Assembly (NCBI RefSeq): GCF_001584165.1
Contig: NZ_CP013233.1
Location: forward strand, 2,798,620-2,862,619
DNA length: 64,000 bases
Origin: Collimonas arenae
Lineage (GTDB): Bacteria > Pseudomonadota > Gammaproteobacteria > Burkholderiales > Burkholderiaceae_D
Direction of reading: 5' to 3'
Shown here: one piece after another, positions 9,094 through 17,863 of the stretch
Layout of the letters: every line of letters starts with the position of its first letter
How positions within the stretch are numbered: position 1 is the stretch's first letter
Program-made: the position numbers and the translations under genes
The notes under the pieces: model-generated
Told to the model about the DNA's origin: nothing
What the model saw: only the letters and a program-made list of their open reading frames with translations
Database searches by the model: none

Positions 9094-10233
9094 ATGTCAG
9101 AAATTGCCAAAGCCGTACCTTCTCAATCTTTCATCCACGACATCTGCCGGCCATTCCTGCGCGATCGCCTGATGCACCTGCTGCTGATCGCGGCGATCGT
9201 GTTGTCCGTCCTGTCGCCCCACCCGATTGCCGACTACCGGGCCTGGGTTGACTGGCACACTATCGCCACCCTGGCAGGCATGCTGCTGCTGACGACCGGC
9301 ATAGAAGCCAGCGGCTACCTGGAACACTTGGGCCGGGCGATCATCAACCGGCTGCACAACGAGCGTGCGCTGGCGATTTTTCTGGTGTCGGCTGCCGCCC
9401 TATTGTCGACCGTCCTGACCAACGACATCGCACTGTTTGTCATGGTGCCGCTGACGGTGGGCCTGCGCGGCATAGGCAACTTGCCGATCGGCCGGCTGGT
9501 CATCTTTGAAGCGCTGGCGGTCAACGCCGGCTCCCTGTTGACCCCAATCGGCAATCCGCAAAACATCCTGCTGTGGCAACGCTCGCATTTGTCGTTTGGC
9601 GCATTCACGTGGCAGATGGCGCCGCTTGCGCTGGCGATTTTCCTGATGCTGATGGTCGCGACCTGGCTCTGCTTCCCCAAGCACACCATCCATGCCGAAC
9701 TGGAGGACAATCCGGCTTCCTATCGCGTCGGCCTGCTCAGGACTTGCGCCGCGCTTTACCTGGCGTTCCTGGCGACGGTAGAACTTGGATACCCGGGTTG
9801 GGGCCTGCTATGCGTTGCGGCTGCCGCGCTGCTGTTCTGCCGCGAAATCATTGCAAAGGTCGATTGGAGCCTGATCCTGGTCTTCATCCTGATGTTCATC
9901 GACATCCAGCTGCTTACCCAATTGCATTTCATTCAGTCCTGGGTTGCCTCAATTCCGAGTTTTTCGCAACTTGAGCTGCTCATGGCGGCAATGCTTGGCT
10001 CGCAAGTCATCAGCAACGTGCCTGCAACGATCTTGCTGGTGAACTATTCCACGGCCTATAAAGTCATAGCCTACGGCGTCAATGCCGGCGGCTTTGGCCT
10101 GGCAATCGGTTCGCTGGCCAACATCATCGCGTTGCGCATGACGCCAGAGCGCCATCTGTGGCTACGTTTTCACCTGTACTCGTTTCCCTTCCTGTTGTTA
10201 TCGGCGCTGGCTGCCTGGGCGCTACTGACTTGA
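9094..10233 (+). CDS. ArsB/NhaD (SLC13-like) ion transporter
   Basis: 379 residues with about ten membrane segments. The central signature STVLTNDIALFVMVPLT and the Asn-Pro motif LTPIGNPQNILLW fit the ion transporter superfamily, and a second half-repeat has SNVPATILLVNYS. The two NxP-type re-entrant motifs are characteristic. The substrate (anion, arsenite or Na+/H+) cannot be told from sequence alone. It is the only plus-strand gene between htpX and the oxidase cluster. Its stop lies 7 bases from the end of the convergent oxidase subunit IV gene. Confidence 0.8.
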   Translation: MSEIAKAVPSQSFIHDICRPFLRDRLMHLLLIAAIVLSVLSPHPIADYRAWVDWHTIATLAGMLLLTTGIEASGYLEHLGRAIINRLHNERALAIFLVSAAALLSTVLTNDIALFVMVPLTVGLRGIGNLPIGRLVIFEALAVNAGSLLTPIGNPQNILLWQRSHLSFGAFTWQMAPLALAIFLMLMVATWLCFPKHTIHAELEDNPASYRVGLLRTCAALYLAFLATVELGYPGWGLLCVAAAALLFCREIIAKVDWSLILVFILMFIDIQLLTQLHFIQSWVASIPSFSQLELLMAAMLGSQVISNVPATILLVNYSTAYKVIAYGVNAGGFGLAIGSLANIIALRMTPERHLWLRFHLYSFPFLLLSALAAWALLT

Positions 10234-10240
10234 TTATCCG

Positions 10241-10555
10241 TCAGCGGAAAAACAACAAGCGGGTGACGAAAGTGTAATCGGCCTCGGTCGCCATCAGCCC
10301 TACCAGCACCAAGAGACACAACGGCGGCAACAGGATTGCGCACACCAGGGCCATGCGCTCCCACGCCATGTGCATGAAGAACGCGACAATCAGTCCGGCC
10401 TTCATCAGCATCAGGACGATGATCAAGGCCCAGCGCAGGTAGCTGTGAAAATTGAAATAATCGACCAGATACGACAGCGTGCTGAGTACAAACAGCAAAC
10501 CCCATATCTTCAGGTAGAGGCTGATCGGATGTTGTTGCCCGGTAGCGGAAGTCAT
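10241..10555 (-). CDS. cytochrome c oxidase subunit IV (prokaryotic type)
   Basis: 104 residues from the ATG at 10555, preferred over a TTG at 10570 because GGTAGGTG lies upstream at a good distance. Three membrane segments: LKIWGLLFVLSTLSYLV, LRWALIIVLMLMKAGLIV and MALVCAILLPPLCLLVLV. The motif AFFMHMAWER is typical of the COX4-pro/CtaF family, a small accessory subunit at the end of caa3-type oxidase operons. It is the last gene of the five-gene cluster, 8 bases after the subunit III gene. Confidence 0.85.
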   Translation of the reverse strand: MTSATGQQHPISLYLKIWGLLFVLSTLSYLVDYFNFHSYLRWALIIVLMLMKAGLIVAFFMHMAWERMALVCAILLPPLCLLVLVGLMATEADYTFVTRLLFFR

Positions 10556-10563
10556 GGCGGCAC

Positions 10564-11265
10564 CTACCAAAGATAGAACAGCGCAAAAATGAAAACCCAG
10601 ACCAAGTCGACGAAGTGCCAGTACAAGCCGGCGATTTCAACGATCTGGTAATTGCCGCTTTTTTCATAGCGGCCGCGCAGCAGGCGGACCGCAACCGTCA
10701 CCAGGTAAATCACGCCCGCGCTGACGTGCAGGCCATGAAAGCCAGTGATCATGAAAAAGGTCGAGCCGAATTGCGCCGCGCCCATCGGGTTGCCCCAGGG
10801 GCGCACGCCTTCCTGCAAAATCAGCTTGCTCCATTCGAACACTTGCATGCTGACAAAGGTGACGCCAAAGCCCGCAGTCACCAGCATCAATATTGCCGCC
10901 CGCACACGATCGCGGCGATAAGCAAAGTTGACGGCCATCGCCATCGTGCCGCTACTGCTAATAAGGACGAAGGTCATGATGGCGATCAGCAGCAACGGCA
11001 CCTCGGCAGTACCGATCTTGAGGCTGAACACCAGGCTCGGGTTCGGCCACGGTACAGTGCTGGAAATGCGCACCGTCATGTAGCCGGTCAGGAAACAGCT
11101 GAAGATGAAGGTATCGGACAACAGGAAAATCCACATCATCGCCTTGCCCCACGACACCTGGAAGGCTTGCCGGTCCGACGACCAATCAGCCACCAGCTGA
11201 CGCCAGCGCCCTGGTGCTTGCCCGGACGGCGGCGCAGCAGACGGTGCGGAAGAGACGGTACTCAT
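10564..11265 (-). CDS. ctaE: cytochrome c oxidase subunit III
   Basis: 233 residues with five membrane helices, the short form common in caa3/bo3-type enzymes. Signatures: FLLSDTFIFSCFLTGY, the glutamate-bearing VSMQVFEWSKLI, TGFHGLHVSAGVIYLV, and the last helix WHFVDLVWVFIFALFYLW. Subunit III stabilises the proton-uptake path of subunit I in the inner membrane. It follows a second, divergent subunit III-like gene after 29 bases, so the cluster has two of this class. Confidence 0.9.
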   Translation of the reverse strand: MSTVSSAPSAAPPSGQAPGRWRQLVADWSSDRQAFQVSWGKAMMWIFLLSDTFIFSCFLTGYMTVRISSTVPWPNPSLVFSLKIGTAEVPLLLIAIMTFVLISSSGTMAMAVNFAYRRDRVRAAILMLVTAGFGVTFVSMQVFEWSKLILQEGVRPWGNPMGAAQFGSTFFMITGFHGLHVSAGVIYLVTVAVRLLRGRYEKSGNYQIVEIAGLYWHFVDLVWVFIFALFYLW

Positions 11266-11294
11266 ATGCGCTCCTTTAGTTGCTCTTTTGCGGC

Positions 11295-11935
11295 TCAGCG
11301 AACGCCGCAGACCATGCGCACCACATCAGGCGTCAGCCAGCCAAGTACCGCAAACAGCAAGAGCCAGACCGCCAGCAAGAAATGCCAGTAACGCGCGCAC
11401 AAGCGGATCTGCCATGCCAGGCGTCCGGCATCCTGGCGACGAGCGCCAGCGGCGGTGATGCCCCACGCCACCAATCCACCTGCCACGTGCAGACCGTGCA
11501 TGGCGGTCAGCAGATAGAAAAAGCTGCCGGCCGGATTACCTGTCGTGGTCACATGTATCGCTTGCAATGCCAGCCAGCCCCACCATTGCACGATCAGGAA
11601 AGCGCAGCCGCACATCCCGGCAGCCAGCAAACGGGTGCGCGCACGCTGCAATAGCAGCACCGAAGCCGCCCTGGCGGCAAGTTGCAGCAGCACGCTGGCT
11701 AAAGCCAGCAGCGCGCTGCTCAGCCATAGCTGCCATGGCATGGCCAGCGGCGACCAGTCACTGGCATCCATCCGCATCACATAGGCGGCGATAAACAGCA
11801 AGAACAGCGCCGTCGCTACGCCGATGAACAGCCACAAGGCAACGCTGATGGCGGCGCCGCGGCGGTCGCCCTGGAAGCCGGGCCGGATTTTCCGTAGCCG
11901 ACCGCAGGCACTTTCAAGATCGCTGCCTGGTTCAT
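11295..11935 (-). CDS. second heme-copper oxidase subunit III-like protein, frameshifted in this sequence
   Basis: The ATG at 11935 overlaps the subunit I stop (ATGA) and has AGGAGG upstream, but that frame closes after about 40 codons. Adding one G at about 11877-11882 (CCCGG to CCCGGG in the minus-strand reading) joins MNQAAILKVPAVGYGKSGP to GFQGDRRGAAISVALWL and gives about 213 residues. Membrane segments include LWLFIGVATALFLLFIAAYV and YWHFLLAVWLLLFAVLGWL; AMHGLHVAGGLVAW matches the subunit III HGLHV motif. It is shorter and more diverged than ctaE and lacks the FEW segment, so it may be an assembly or regulatory paralogue. Confidence 0.75.
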
Positions 11936-13695
11936 GCCAATGCCTCCTTGCCGATGCGCGACTCGGCGTCCCCTGCCATCGGCGGCGCGTTTTGCGCAAT
12001 GAAATCCTGTTCTGCGCCAGGTACGCTGTAAGTGTAGGCGCCGCGATAGACCACCGGCAAATGCGGGCCCCAATTGCCATGCGCGGGTGGTGTCGACGGC
12101 GTTTGCCATTCCAGCGAAGCGGCGCGCCACGGGTTCGGATCGGCGCGCTTGCCGCGGAACACGCTCCACACCAGGTTGAAGATAAAGGTCAGTTGCACCG
12201 TCGCCACGATCAGCGCCACCACCGTGATGAAGGCGTTCAACGTCTGCGCGGACTGCGGGATGAATTTATAGCCCTCGAAAACGTAATAACGGCGCGGCAT
12301 GCCGAGGATACCCAGATAGTGCATCGGAAAGAAGATCGCGTAGGTGCCGAGGAAGGTCACCCAGAAATGCAGTTTCCCCAGGGTTTCATTGAGCATGCGG
12401 CCAGTGATCTTCGGATACCAGTGATAGATACCGCCAAACACCACCAGTAGCGGCGACACGCCCATCACCATATGAAAATGCGCGACCACGAAATACGTAT
12501 TAGAGAGCGGGATATCGACGCTGACATTGCCAAGGAACAGCCCGGTCAGGCCGCCGATCAGGAAAGTGCTGATGAAGCCGAGCGCGAACAGCATCGGCAC
12601 CGATAGATGGATATCGCCCTGCCACAAGGTCAGCAGCCAGTTATAGACCTTGATCGCAGTCGGCACGGCAATAATCAACGTAGTAGTGGCGAAGAAGAAA
12701 CCGAAATACGGATTCATGCCGCTGACGAACATGTGATGCGCCCACACCACCACACTCAACACACCGATGGCGAGGATCGCGTACACCATGGTGCGATAGC
12801 CGAAGATGCTCTTGCGTGCATGCACACTGATCAGGTCCGAGACGATGCCGAACGCCGGCAACGCCACGATATACACCTCGGGATGACCGAAGAACCAGAA
12901 CAGGTGCTGGAACAGTAGCGGACTGCCGCCCTTGTAGCCGCTGATCTGTCCCATCGACACCAGCGATGGCATGAAGAAACTGGTGCCCAGCGTACGATCC
13001 AGAAGCATCATCACGCCGCTCACGAACAGCGCCGGGAACGCCAGCAGCGCCAGGATAGTCGCCACGAAGATGCCCCACACGGTCAACGGCATGCGCAACA
13101 AGGTCATGCCCTCCGTACGGGCCTGCAGTACCGTCGTGACATAGTTCAGGCCGCCCATGGTGGCGGCGACAATGAAGATCAGCAGCGACACCAGCATCAG
13201 GATGATGCCCCACTCGTAACCCGGCGTGCCGGGCAGGATCGCCTGCGGCGGATACAGTGTCCAGCCCGCGCCGGTCGGCCCGCCGGGGACGAAAAAGCTC
13301 GCCATCAGCACGATCACCGAGAGAAAATACACCCAGAAACTGAGCATGTTCAGGTAGGGAAAAACCATGTCGCGCGCGCCCACCATCAACGGAATCAGGT
13401 AGTTGCCGAAGCCACCAAGGAACAGCGCAGTGAGCAGGTAAATCACCATGATCATGCCGTGCATCGTCATGAATTGGTAGTAATGCGGCGCGTCGATAAA
13501 GGCGAACTTTCCAGGGAATCCCAGCTGCAAACGCATCAGGTTCGATAACCCGACACCGACCAGCCCGGCCAGGATGGCAACGCTGGCGTACTGAATCGCA
13601 ATCACCTTGTGGTCCTGGCTCCAGACGTATTTCAGGAAGAAGCTTTGCGGCCCGTGATCGTGATTATCGTGGGTGCTGTCGTCAGTGTAGGCCAT
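11932..13695 (-). CDS. ctaD: cytochrome c oxidase subunit I
   Basis: 587 residues with twelve membrane helices. The heme a ligand segment MTMHGMIMVIYLL, the CuB/Tyr crosslink region FWFFGHPEVYIVALPAFG, the CuB histidine pair VWAHHMFVSGM and the heme ligands in VAHFHMVMGV are all present, so this is a catalytic oxygen-reducing subunit. HPEVY fits an A-type oxidase that also pumps protons. A C-terminal extension with a soluble tail is typical of caa3 forms. It lies 21 bases after subunit II and overlaps the next gene by four bases. Confidence 0.95.
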   Translation of the reverse strand: MAYTDDSTHDNHDHGPQSFFLKYVWSQDHKVIAIQYASVAILAGLVGVGLSNLMRLQLGFPGKFAFIDAPHYYQFMTMHGMIMVIYLLTALFLGGFGNYLIPLMVGARDMVFPYLNMLSFWVYFLSVIVLMASFFVPGGPTGAGWTLYPPQAILPGTPGYEWGIILMLVSLLIFIVAATMGGLNYVTTVLQARTEGMTLLRMPLTVWGIFVATILALLAFPALFVSGVMMLLDRTLGTSFFMPSLVSMGQISGYKGGSPLLFQHLFWFFGHPEVYIVALPAFGIVSDLISVHARKSIFGYRTMVYAILAIGVLSVVVWAHHMFVSGMNPYFGFFFATTTLIIAVPTAIKVYNWLLTLWQGDIHLSVPMLFALGFISTFLIGGLTGLFLGNVSVDIPLSNTYFVVAHFHMVMGVSPLLVVFGGIYHWYPKITGRMLNETLGKLHFWVTFLGTYAIFFPMHYLGILGMPRRYYVFEGYKFIPQSAQTLNAFITVVALIVATVQLTFIFNLVWSVFRGKRADPNPWRAASLEWQTPSTPPAHGNWGPHLPVVYRGAYTYSVPGAEQDFIAQNAPPMAGDAESRIGKEALA

Positions 13696-13716
13696 GGCGT
13701 TCCTCGGTGAGAGCGT

Positions 13717-14952
13717 TCATTGCTGCGCCTGCTGCTTTGGCGCCGCCGGCGGCGGCACGCCAATCGATTTGATATAGGCAACCAATGCCTCCAGCTCGGC
13801 GTCGGTCATTTCTATCTTCGGCATCATCGGCGTAAATCCCTTGACCACGCGGGCCTGCGGATTACGGATGAAATTCTTCAGGTAAGTTTCGTCGACCTGC
13901 GCCGTGCTGCCGTTTTCCATGGTTTCGGTCTTGCCGAACAAACCTTTCCAGGTCGGCCCGACGCGCGGGCTGCCATCCACCGTATGACAGGCAACGCAAG
14001 CTTTCGATTCTGACAGCGCCTTGCCCTGCGCCACCATGGCATCGGTGTTCGCGCCACTCCCGCCAATCGCAGCCGCGGCCGCAGTTGGTGCCGCCGCGAG
14101 CGCGCCACTTGCGGAAGGTGGCGCCATCGTCTGCGCAAAGGTCGGCTGCGCCGTCAACCAATGCTGGAAGCTGGCCTCGTCCTCCACCACCACATAGCCG
14201 CGCATGCCGGAGTGCCCAACCCCGCACAGTTGCGCGCACAGCACCTCATAACGACCTGGCTTGTCAGGCGTGAACCAGAACGACGTCACCATTCCCGGCA
14301 CCATGTTCATCCGGGCGCGGAACGGCGGCACGAAAAAATCATGCAGTACGTCCTGGGAGCGCAGCAGCATCTTGACCGGCTTGTTCAGCGGCAGGTGCAT
14401 CTCATTATTGTTGACCAGGATGTTGTCCCGCCCGGACGGATCGGCTGGATCGAGGCCGAATGGATTGGCGGCGCTGACCAGGTCGATACTGCTGCGCCCC
14501 AGCTTGCCGCTTGCCCCCGGATAGCGAAAACGCCATTGCCATTGTTGGCCGACCACCTCCACCTGCAATGCATTGGCCGGCGTCGTCACATAGGCGGCAT
14601 ATACGAACAGCCCTGGCGCCAGCAAGCCCATGATAGCGACGCTGGTGGCGATGATCAGCCAGCGTTCCAGCCGCTTGTTTTCGGGAGCATAAGCCGCAAT
14701 ACGGCCTTCGCGATGGCGAAAACGCAGCAACGTGTAGACAAGGAAGAGGTTGATCAGAACGAAGAAGATGCCGGTGATAACGAAGGTAATCGTCAGCGTA
14801 TCGTCCATCTGCCGCCAGTTCGACGCCAGCGGCGTGGCCCACCAGGGGCTGACGAAATGAAACAGCACCGAGGCGAAGACGATCAGGACGAGTGCAGCTG
14901 CCATGGCCATAGCTATCCTCTCTCCTGCGGACCAGGTCCGCCGAAGTGACAT
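13717..14952 (-). CDS. ctaC: cytochrome c oxidase subunit II with fused cytochrome c domain
   Basis: 411 residues. Two N-terminal membrane helices (about 13-35 and 50-75), the aromatic patch VVGQQWQWRFRYPG, the CuA site in CAQLCGVGHSGM, then a linker and a C-terminal cytochrome c with CVACHT (heme) and a methionine ligand in TPMMPKIEM. A subunit II carrying its own heme c is the hallmark of caa3-type oxidases, which accept electrons from soluble cytochrome c. An odd SASGALAAAPTAAAA linker joins the domains. First gene of the five-gene cluster. Confidence 0.95.
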   Translation of the reverse strand: MSLRRTWSAGERIAMAMAAALVLIVFASVLFHFVSPWWATPLASNWRQMDDTLTITFVITGIFFVLINLFLVYTLLRFRHREGRIAAYAPENKRLERWLIIATSVAIMGLLAPGLFVYAAYVTTPANALQVEVVGQQWQWRFRYPGASGKLGRSSIDLVSAANPFGLDPADPSGRDNILVNNNEMHLPLNKPVKMLLRSQDVLHDFFVPPFRARMNMVPGMVTSFWFTPDKPGRYEVLCAQLCGVGHSGMRGYVVVEDEASFQHWLTAQPTFAQTMAPPSASGALAAAPTAAAAAIGGSGANTDAMVAQGKALSESKACVACHTVDGSPRVGPTWKGLFGKTETMENGSTAQVDETYLKNFIRNPQARVVKGFTPMMPKIEMTDAELEALVAYIKSIGVPPPAAPKQQAQQ

Positions 14953-15105
14953 AGAAGCAATGAAGACTATTCTCTGAACGCTGCAAACAGAAAATGAACG
15001 GCAACAAACCCGAGCCAGGCGGCGCTCTTGCTAGCGATGCACGATGCCGGCGAATCAGATGTGAGTTCCGATCCGCCGTCATGCACGCGCAAGAAGACCT
15101 TGCCG

Positions 15106-15606
15106 TTATTCCTTTATCGGGCGCTCCAGCTTCCAGTAAATGATCGCCGCCGACATGCCGAAGATCAGATGCGCAACCAGGGTTGACCATCCGCGCATGT
15201 CGTCAAACCATGAGAAGAAGCGGGCCATGCCGTAAAAATTGAACAGATAGACGACCAGGCCGAATACTGCGCCGGTCAACAGCACCATGCCGATGCTGGA
15301 ATCGAAGTGGAAAGGCGCGATGATGGCAGCCAGGATCAGGCCGAGGACGATCCCCAGCACATAGTGCGTGGCCATCGCCACGGCAACTACGCCGACGCTG
15401 AAATCGCTGGCCTGCATGGTGTCCGGCCCAAGGACAATGGCGGCTACCATGCGTGAAGTGGTCCATGGGCTGACGTCCGTCACCATGGTTGACCAGAATA
15501 GCTCCAGCACCATCAGCACTGCACCTGCGGCAAAACCGGCGACGGCTGCCGCCGGCCAGTTCGGCAGGCGATGCTCCCAGTGATGCGAATGCATGTGAAG
15601 TTCCAT
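15106..15606 (-). CDS. small membrane protein near the oxidase cluster, unknown function
   Basis: 166 residues from the ATG at 15606, chosen for the strong AGGAGG upstream; the longer frame to 15771 is not hydrophobic and looks artefactual. The N-terminus is His-rich (MELHMHSHHWEHRLPN), followed by four hydrophobic segments including AAAVAGFAAGAVLMVLELFW and GIVLGLILAAIIAPFHF. It has no catalytic motif that I recognise. It lies 153 bases upstream of subunit II on the same strand, so it may be expressed with the oxidase, but a link is inference only. Confidence 0.7.
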   Translation of the reverse strand: MELHMHSHHWEHRLPNWPAAAVAGFAAGAVLMVLELFWSTMVTDVSPWTTSRMVAAIVLGPDTMQASDFSVGVVAVAMATHYVLGIVLGLILAAIIAPFHFDSSIGMVLLTGAVFGLVVYLFNFYGMARFFSWFDDMRGWSTLVAHLIFGMSAAIIYWKLERPIKE

Positions 15607-16005
15607 GACGACCTCCTGAAAAACGCTAACGCTCAACAACATTCCCGACGCGTTCTCGCGGCATCCGATAAAAGCCGACACCGTCGCATCGAAAGGCCTG
15701 TCGCCAAGCGCCCCACCCTGCCTTGGCGCCGCATAACCAATAGCGCGGCGCGTAGTCACGGCACCGGGCACTTACACTACAGACTCCATTTCAATGTAGT
15801 ACAGAATCATAGACATGCAAAGGCGGTAACTATGGTGCGACGCAGCAGCAATGGACGCTGCCAGCAGAGGGAGAATCCAGCCGGGACAAGGCTGAAAACT
15901 GGAGAGGAGAGCCACGCGTGCAGACGGCAACGCCGGCCATTTTCACCGGCTTCCAGTCGCTTCTAGCCAACTCCGGCTGCGGCCGGAACAAATCACGTTG
16001 CGTGA
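15607..16005. other. gene-free interval
   Basis: About 400 bases between the His-rich membrane protein and RNase AM. I see no supported gene or RNA. ACTACA near 15776 and TGTAGT near 15796 form a loose inverted repeat that might be an operator for the downstream minus-strand gene. Confidence 0.4.
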
Positions 16006-16836
16006 TTACCAATCGTGCCAGATCGGGGTAACGCTATCAGGAAGAGGCGGCAAAGCGCCAAGGTCGACCCGCGACTCGGTCGGACTGTGGAAATCAGAAC
16101 CGCGCGAAGCCAGGAAGCCGTAATCGGCCGCCACCTTGGCGTAGTAATCGTATTGGTCAGGGGTATGGCTGCCGGTCATGACTTCGATTGCGGTCCCGCC
16201 CAACTGCTTGAATTCATCGAAAAACGCACCGAAAGCCAGATCGCTCAGCTTGTAGCGCCCAGGATGTGCCACCACCGCCACGCCACCGGCGCCGCGAATC
16301 CAGCGCACGGATTCTTCCAGCGTTGCCCAGCGATGCGGAACGTAGCCGGGATTACCTTCTGTCAAAAATTACGGAATACTTCGCTGGTGTCGGCGCAACG
16401 GCCGATTTCCACCAGATAACGGGCAAAATGCGTGCGCGAGATCAAATCGGGATTGCCGACATGCTTCAAGGCGCCTCGAATGCACCGGGAATGCCGACAG
16501 CGGCCAACTGCTCTGCCATTTCATGCGCGCGCCGCTCACGACCGCCACGGGTCGCCACCAGCCCTGCACCAGCTCCGGATTGGTTTCGTCGATTTGCAGG
16601 CCGACAATGTGAATCGTCTGGCTAGCCCAGGTAATCGATATTTCGACCCCGGACACGTAGCGCAAATCAAGCGCTGCCGCCGCTGCGCGCGCTTCGGCGA
16701 TACCGTCGATTTCATCGTGATCGGTCAAGGCCCAGATATCGACACCGTTGGCCTTGGCGCGCTCAGCCACCGCCGTCGGAGTCAGGGTGCCGTCGGAAAC
16801 GTTGGAGTGGCAATGGAGGTCAACATTCAACATCAT
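16006..16836 (-). CDS. rnm: PHP-domain 5'-3' exonuclease/3',5'-nucleotide bisphosphate phosphatase (RNase AM), with three frameshifts in this sequence
   Basis: The start is 16836 or 16833. PHP metal motifs: HCHSNVSDG at the N-terminus, TDHDEIDG, AHPGRY and GSDFHSP near the C-terminus, as in YciV/RNase AM, which trims RNA 5' ends and hydrolyses pAp. Three single-base losses break the frame: C at 16562-16564, C at 16474-16475 and A in the run 16364-16368. Adding these bases joins NPELVQG to LVATRGGRERRAHEMAEQL, then GAFEGALKHVGNPDL, then VFRNFLTEGNPGYVP, giving about 277 residues, the normal length. In many Burkholderiales this gene sits next to yciO; here 8 kb intervene. Confidence 0.85.
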
Positions 16837-16941
16837 TTGTCCGTGCTGCAGGGTAAGCAAAAAGGAGTCATCTGCCGATTGTACGCCCGTTGGCCCTCTC
16901 ATGCTGCAAACGCACATTTTTGTTGCGGGTGAACTGCTCGT

Positions 16942-17838
16942 TCAGCGGCCGCAGTGCTCTTGCAGGAAGCGTTCGATCAGCACCGCCAGCGCCTCAGGCT
17001 GATCATGATGCAACATGTGTCCAGCATCCGCTATCACGGCACTTTCAGCGTGCGGCAGGAACGCAATTCGACGATCAATTTCGCCGCGCATCGACTCCTT
17101 GCCGCCCATCCACAGCCACATATTGGTCTCAGCGGCTTCAACGCACAGCACCGGCGCGCTGATGCAGCGCCAGCAGGCAATCATTTCCTCGACTCTCGGC
17201 AATACCGGATTGACGATCTTGTGGGCAGGATCGCCAAGGATTTCCCAGCGCCCGGCATCGTTCTGGCGCGACCAGTGCCGGGCCAGGAAAGCTGCCCGTT
17301 CATCGCTCAGACACGGGTTGGTTTTTTGCAGGCGTGCGGCCACCGCCGCCACGTCGGAATAGGTATTCATGGTTGCCGGCGCGCGCAATTGATCCAGCCA
17401 TTTGGCATAACGTGCCGGCGCCAATTCCGGCGCCATGTGCTCACCGCCGAAACCTTCCAGGTTGATCAGCGTCTTGACCCGCTCCGGGCGCGCGCCTGCA
17501 TACAGGCCGACAGCATAGCCGCCCATGCTGTGCCCGAGCAGATTGACAGCCTCGTCGCCCGCATAGTGTTGCAGCAAGGCGTCAAGGTCCGCCAGATAAT
17601 CGGGAAACCAGTAGGTATCCACCGGAGGCCCTTCCGTCAGGCCGAAACCGCGCCAGTCGGGCGCAATCACGTGCCATTCGTGCTGCAGGCAATCGACCAC
17701 GAACTGGAATGAGGCGGCCACATCCATCCAGCCGTGCAGCATGAAAATTTTCGGCGCGCCGACGCGGCCCCAATGGCGTACGTGATAGCGCAAACCGCGC
17801 AAGGGAACGAATTCGAAACGGGATGGAATCATCGGCAT
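16942..17838 (-). CDS. alpha/beta-fold hydrolase
   Basis: About 298 residues from an ATG at 17838 (17832 is an alternative); the longer frame overlaps the patatin gene. Oxyanion-region HGWMDVAASF, nucleophile elbow GHSMGG near residue 115, and the catalytic histidine in DAGHMLHHDQPE fit a canonical alpha/beta hydrolase with a lid. It is cytoplasmic, with no signal peptide. The substrate is unknown; family members include esterases and haloalkane-dehalogenase-like enzymes. It lies 25 bases after the patatin and is probably cotranscribed with it. Confidence 0.85.
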   Translation of the reverse strand: MPMIPSRFEFVPLRGLRYHVRHWGRVGAPKIFMLHGWMDVAASFQFVVDCLQHEWHVIAPDWRGFGLTEGPPVDTYWFPDYLADLDALLQHYAGDEAVNLLGHSMGGYAVGLYAGARPERVKTLINLEGFGGEHMAPELAPARYAKWLDQLRAPATMNTYSDVAAVAARLQKTNPCLSDERAAFLARHWSRQNDAGRWEILGDPAHKIVNPVLPRVEEMIACWRCISAPVLCVEAAETNMWLWMGGKESMRGEIDRRIAFLPHAESAVIADAGHMLHHDQPEALAVLIERFLQEHCGR

Positions 17839-17863
17839 AGTAGGAGCAAAATCGGACGAAAAA

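Noticed and set aside
15607..15771. N-terminal extension of the His-rich membrane protein
   Set aside because: The strong AGGAGG precedes the internal ATG at 15606, and the extension is not protein-like.
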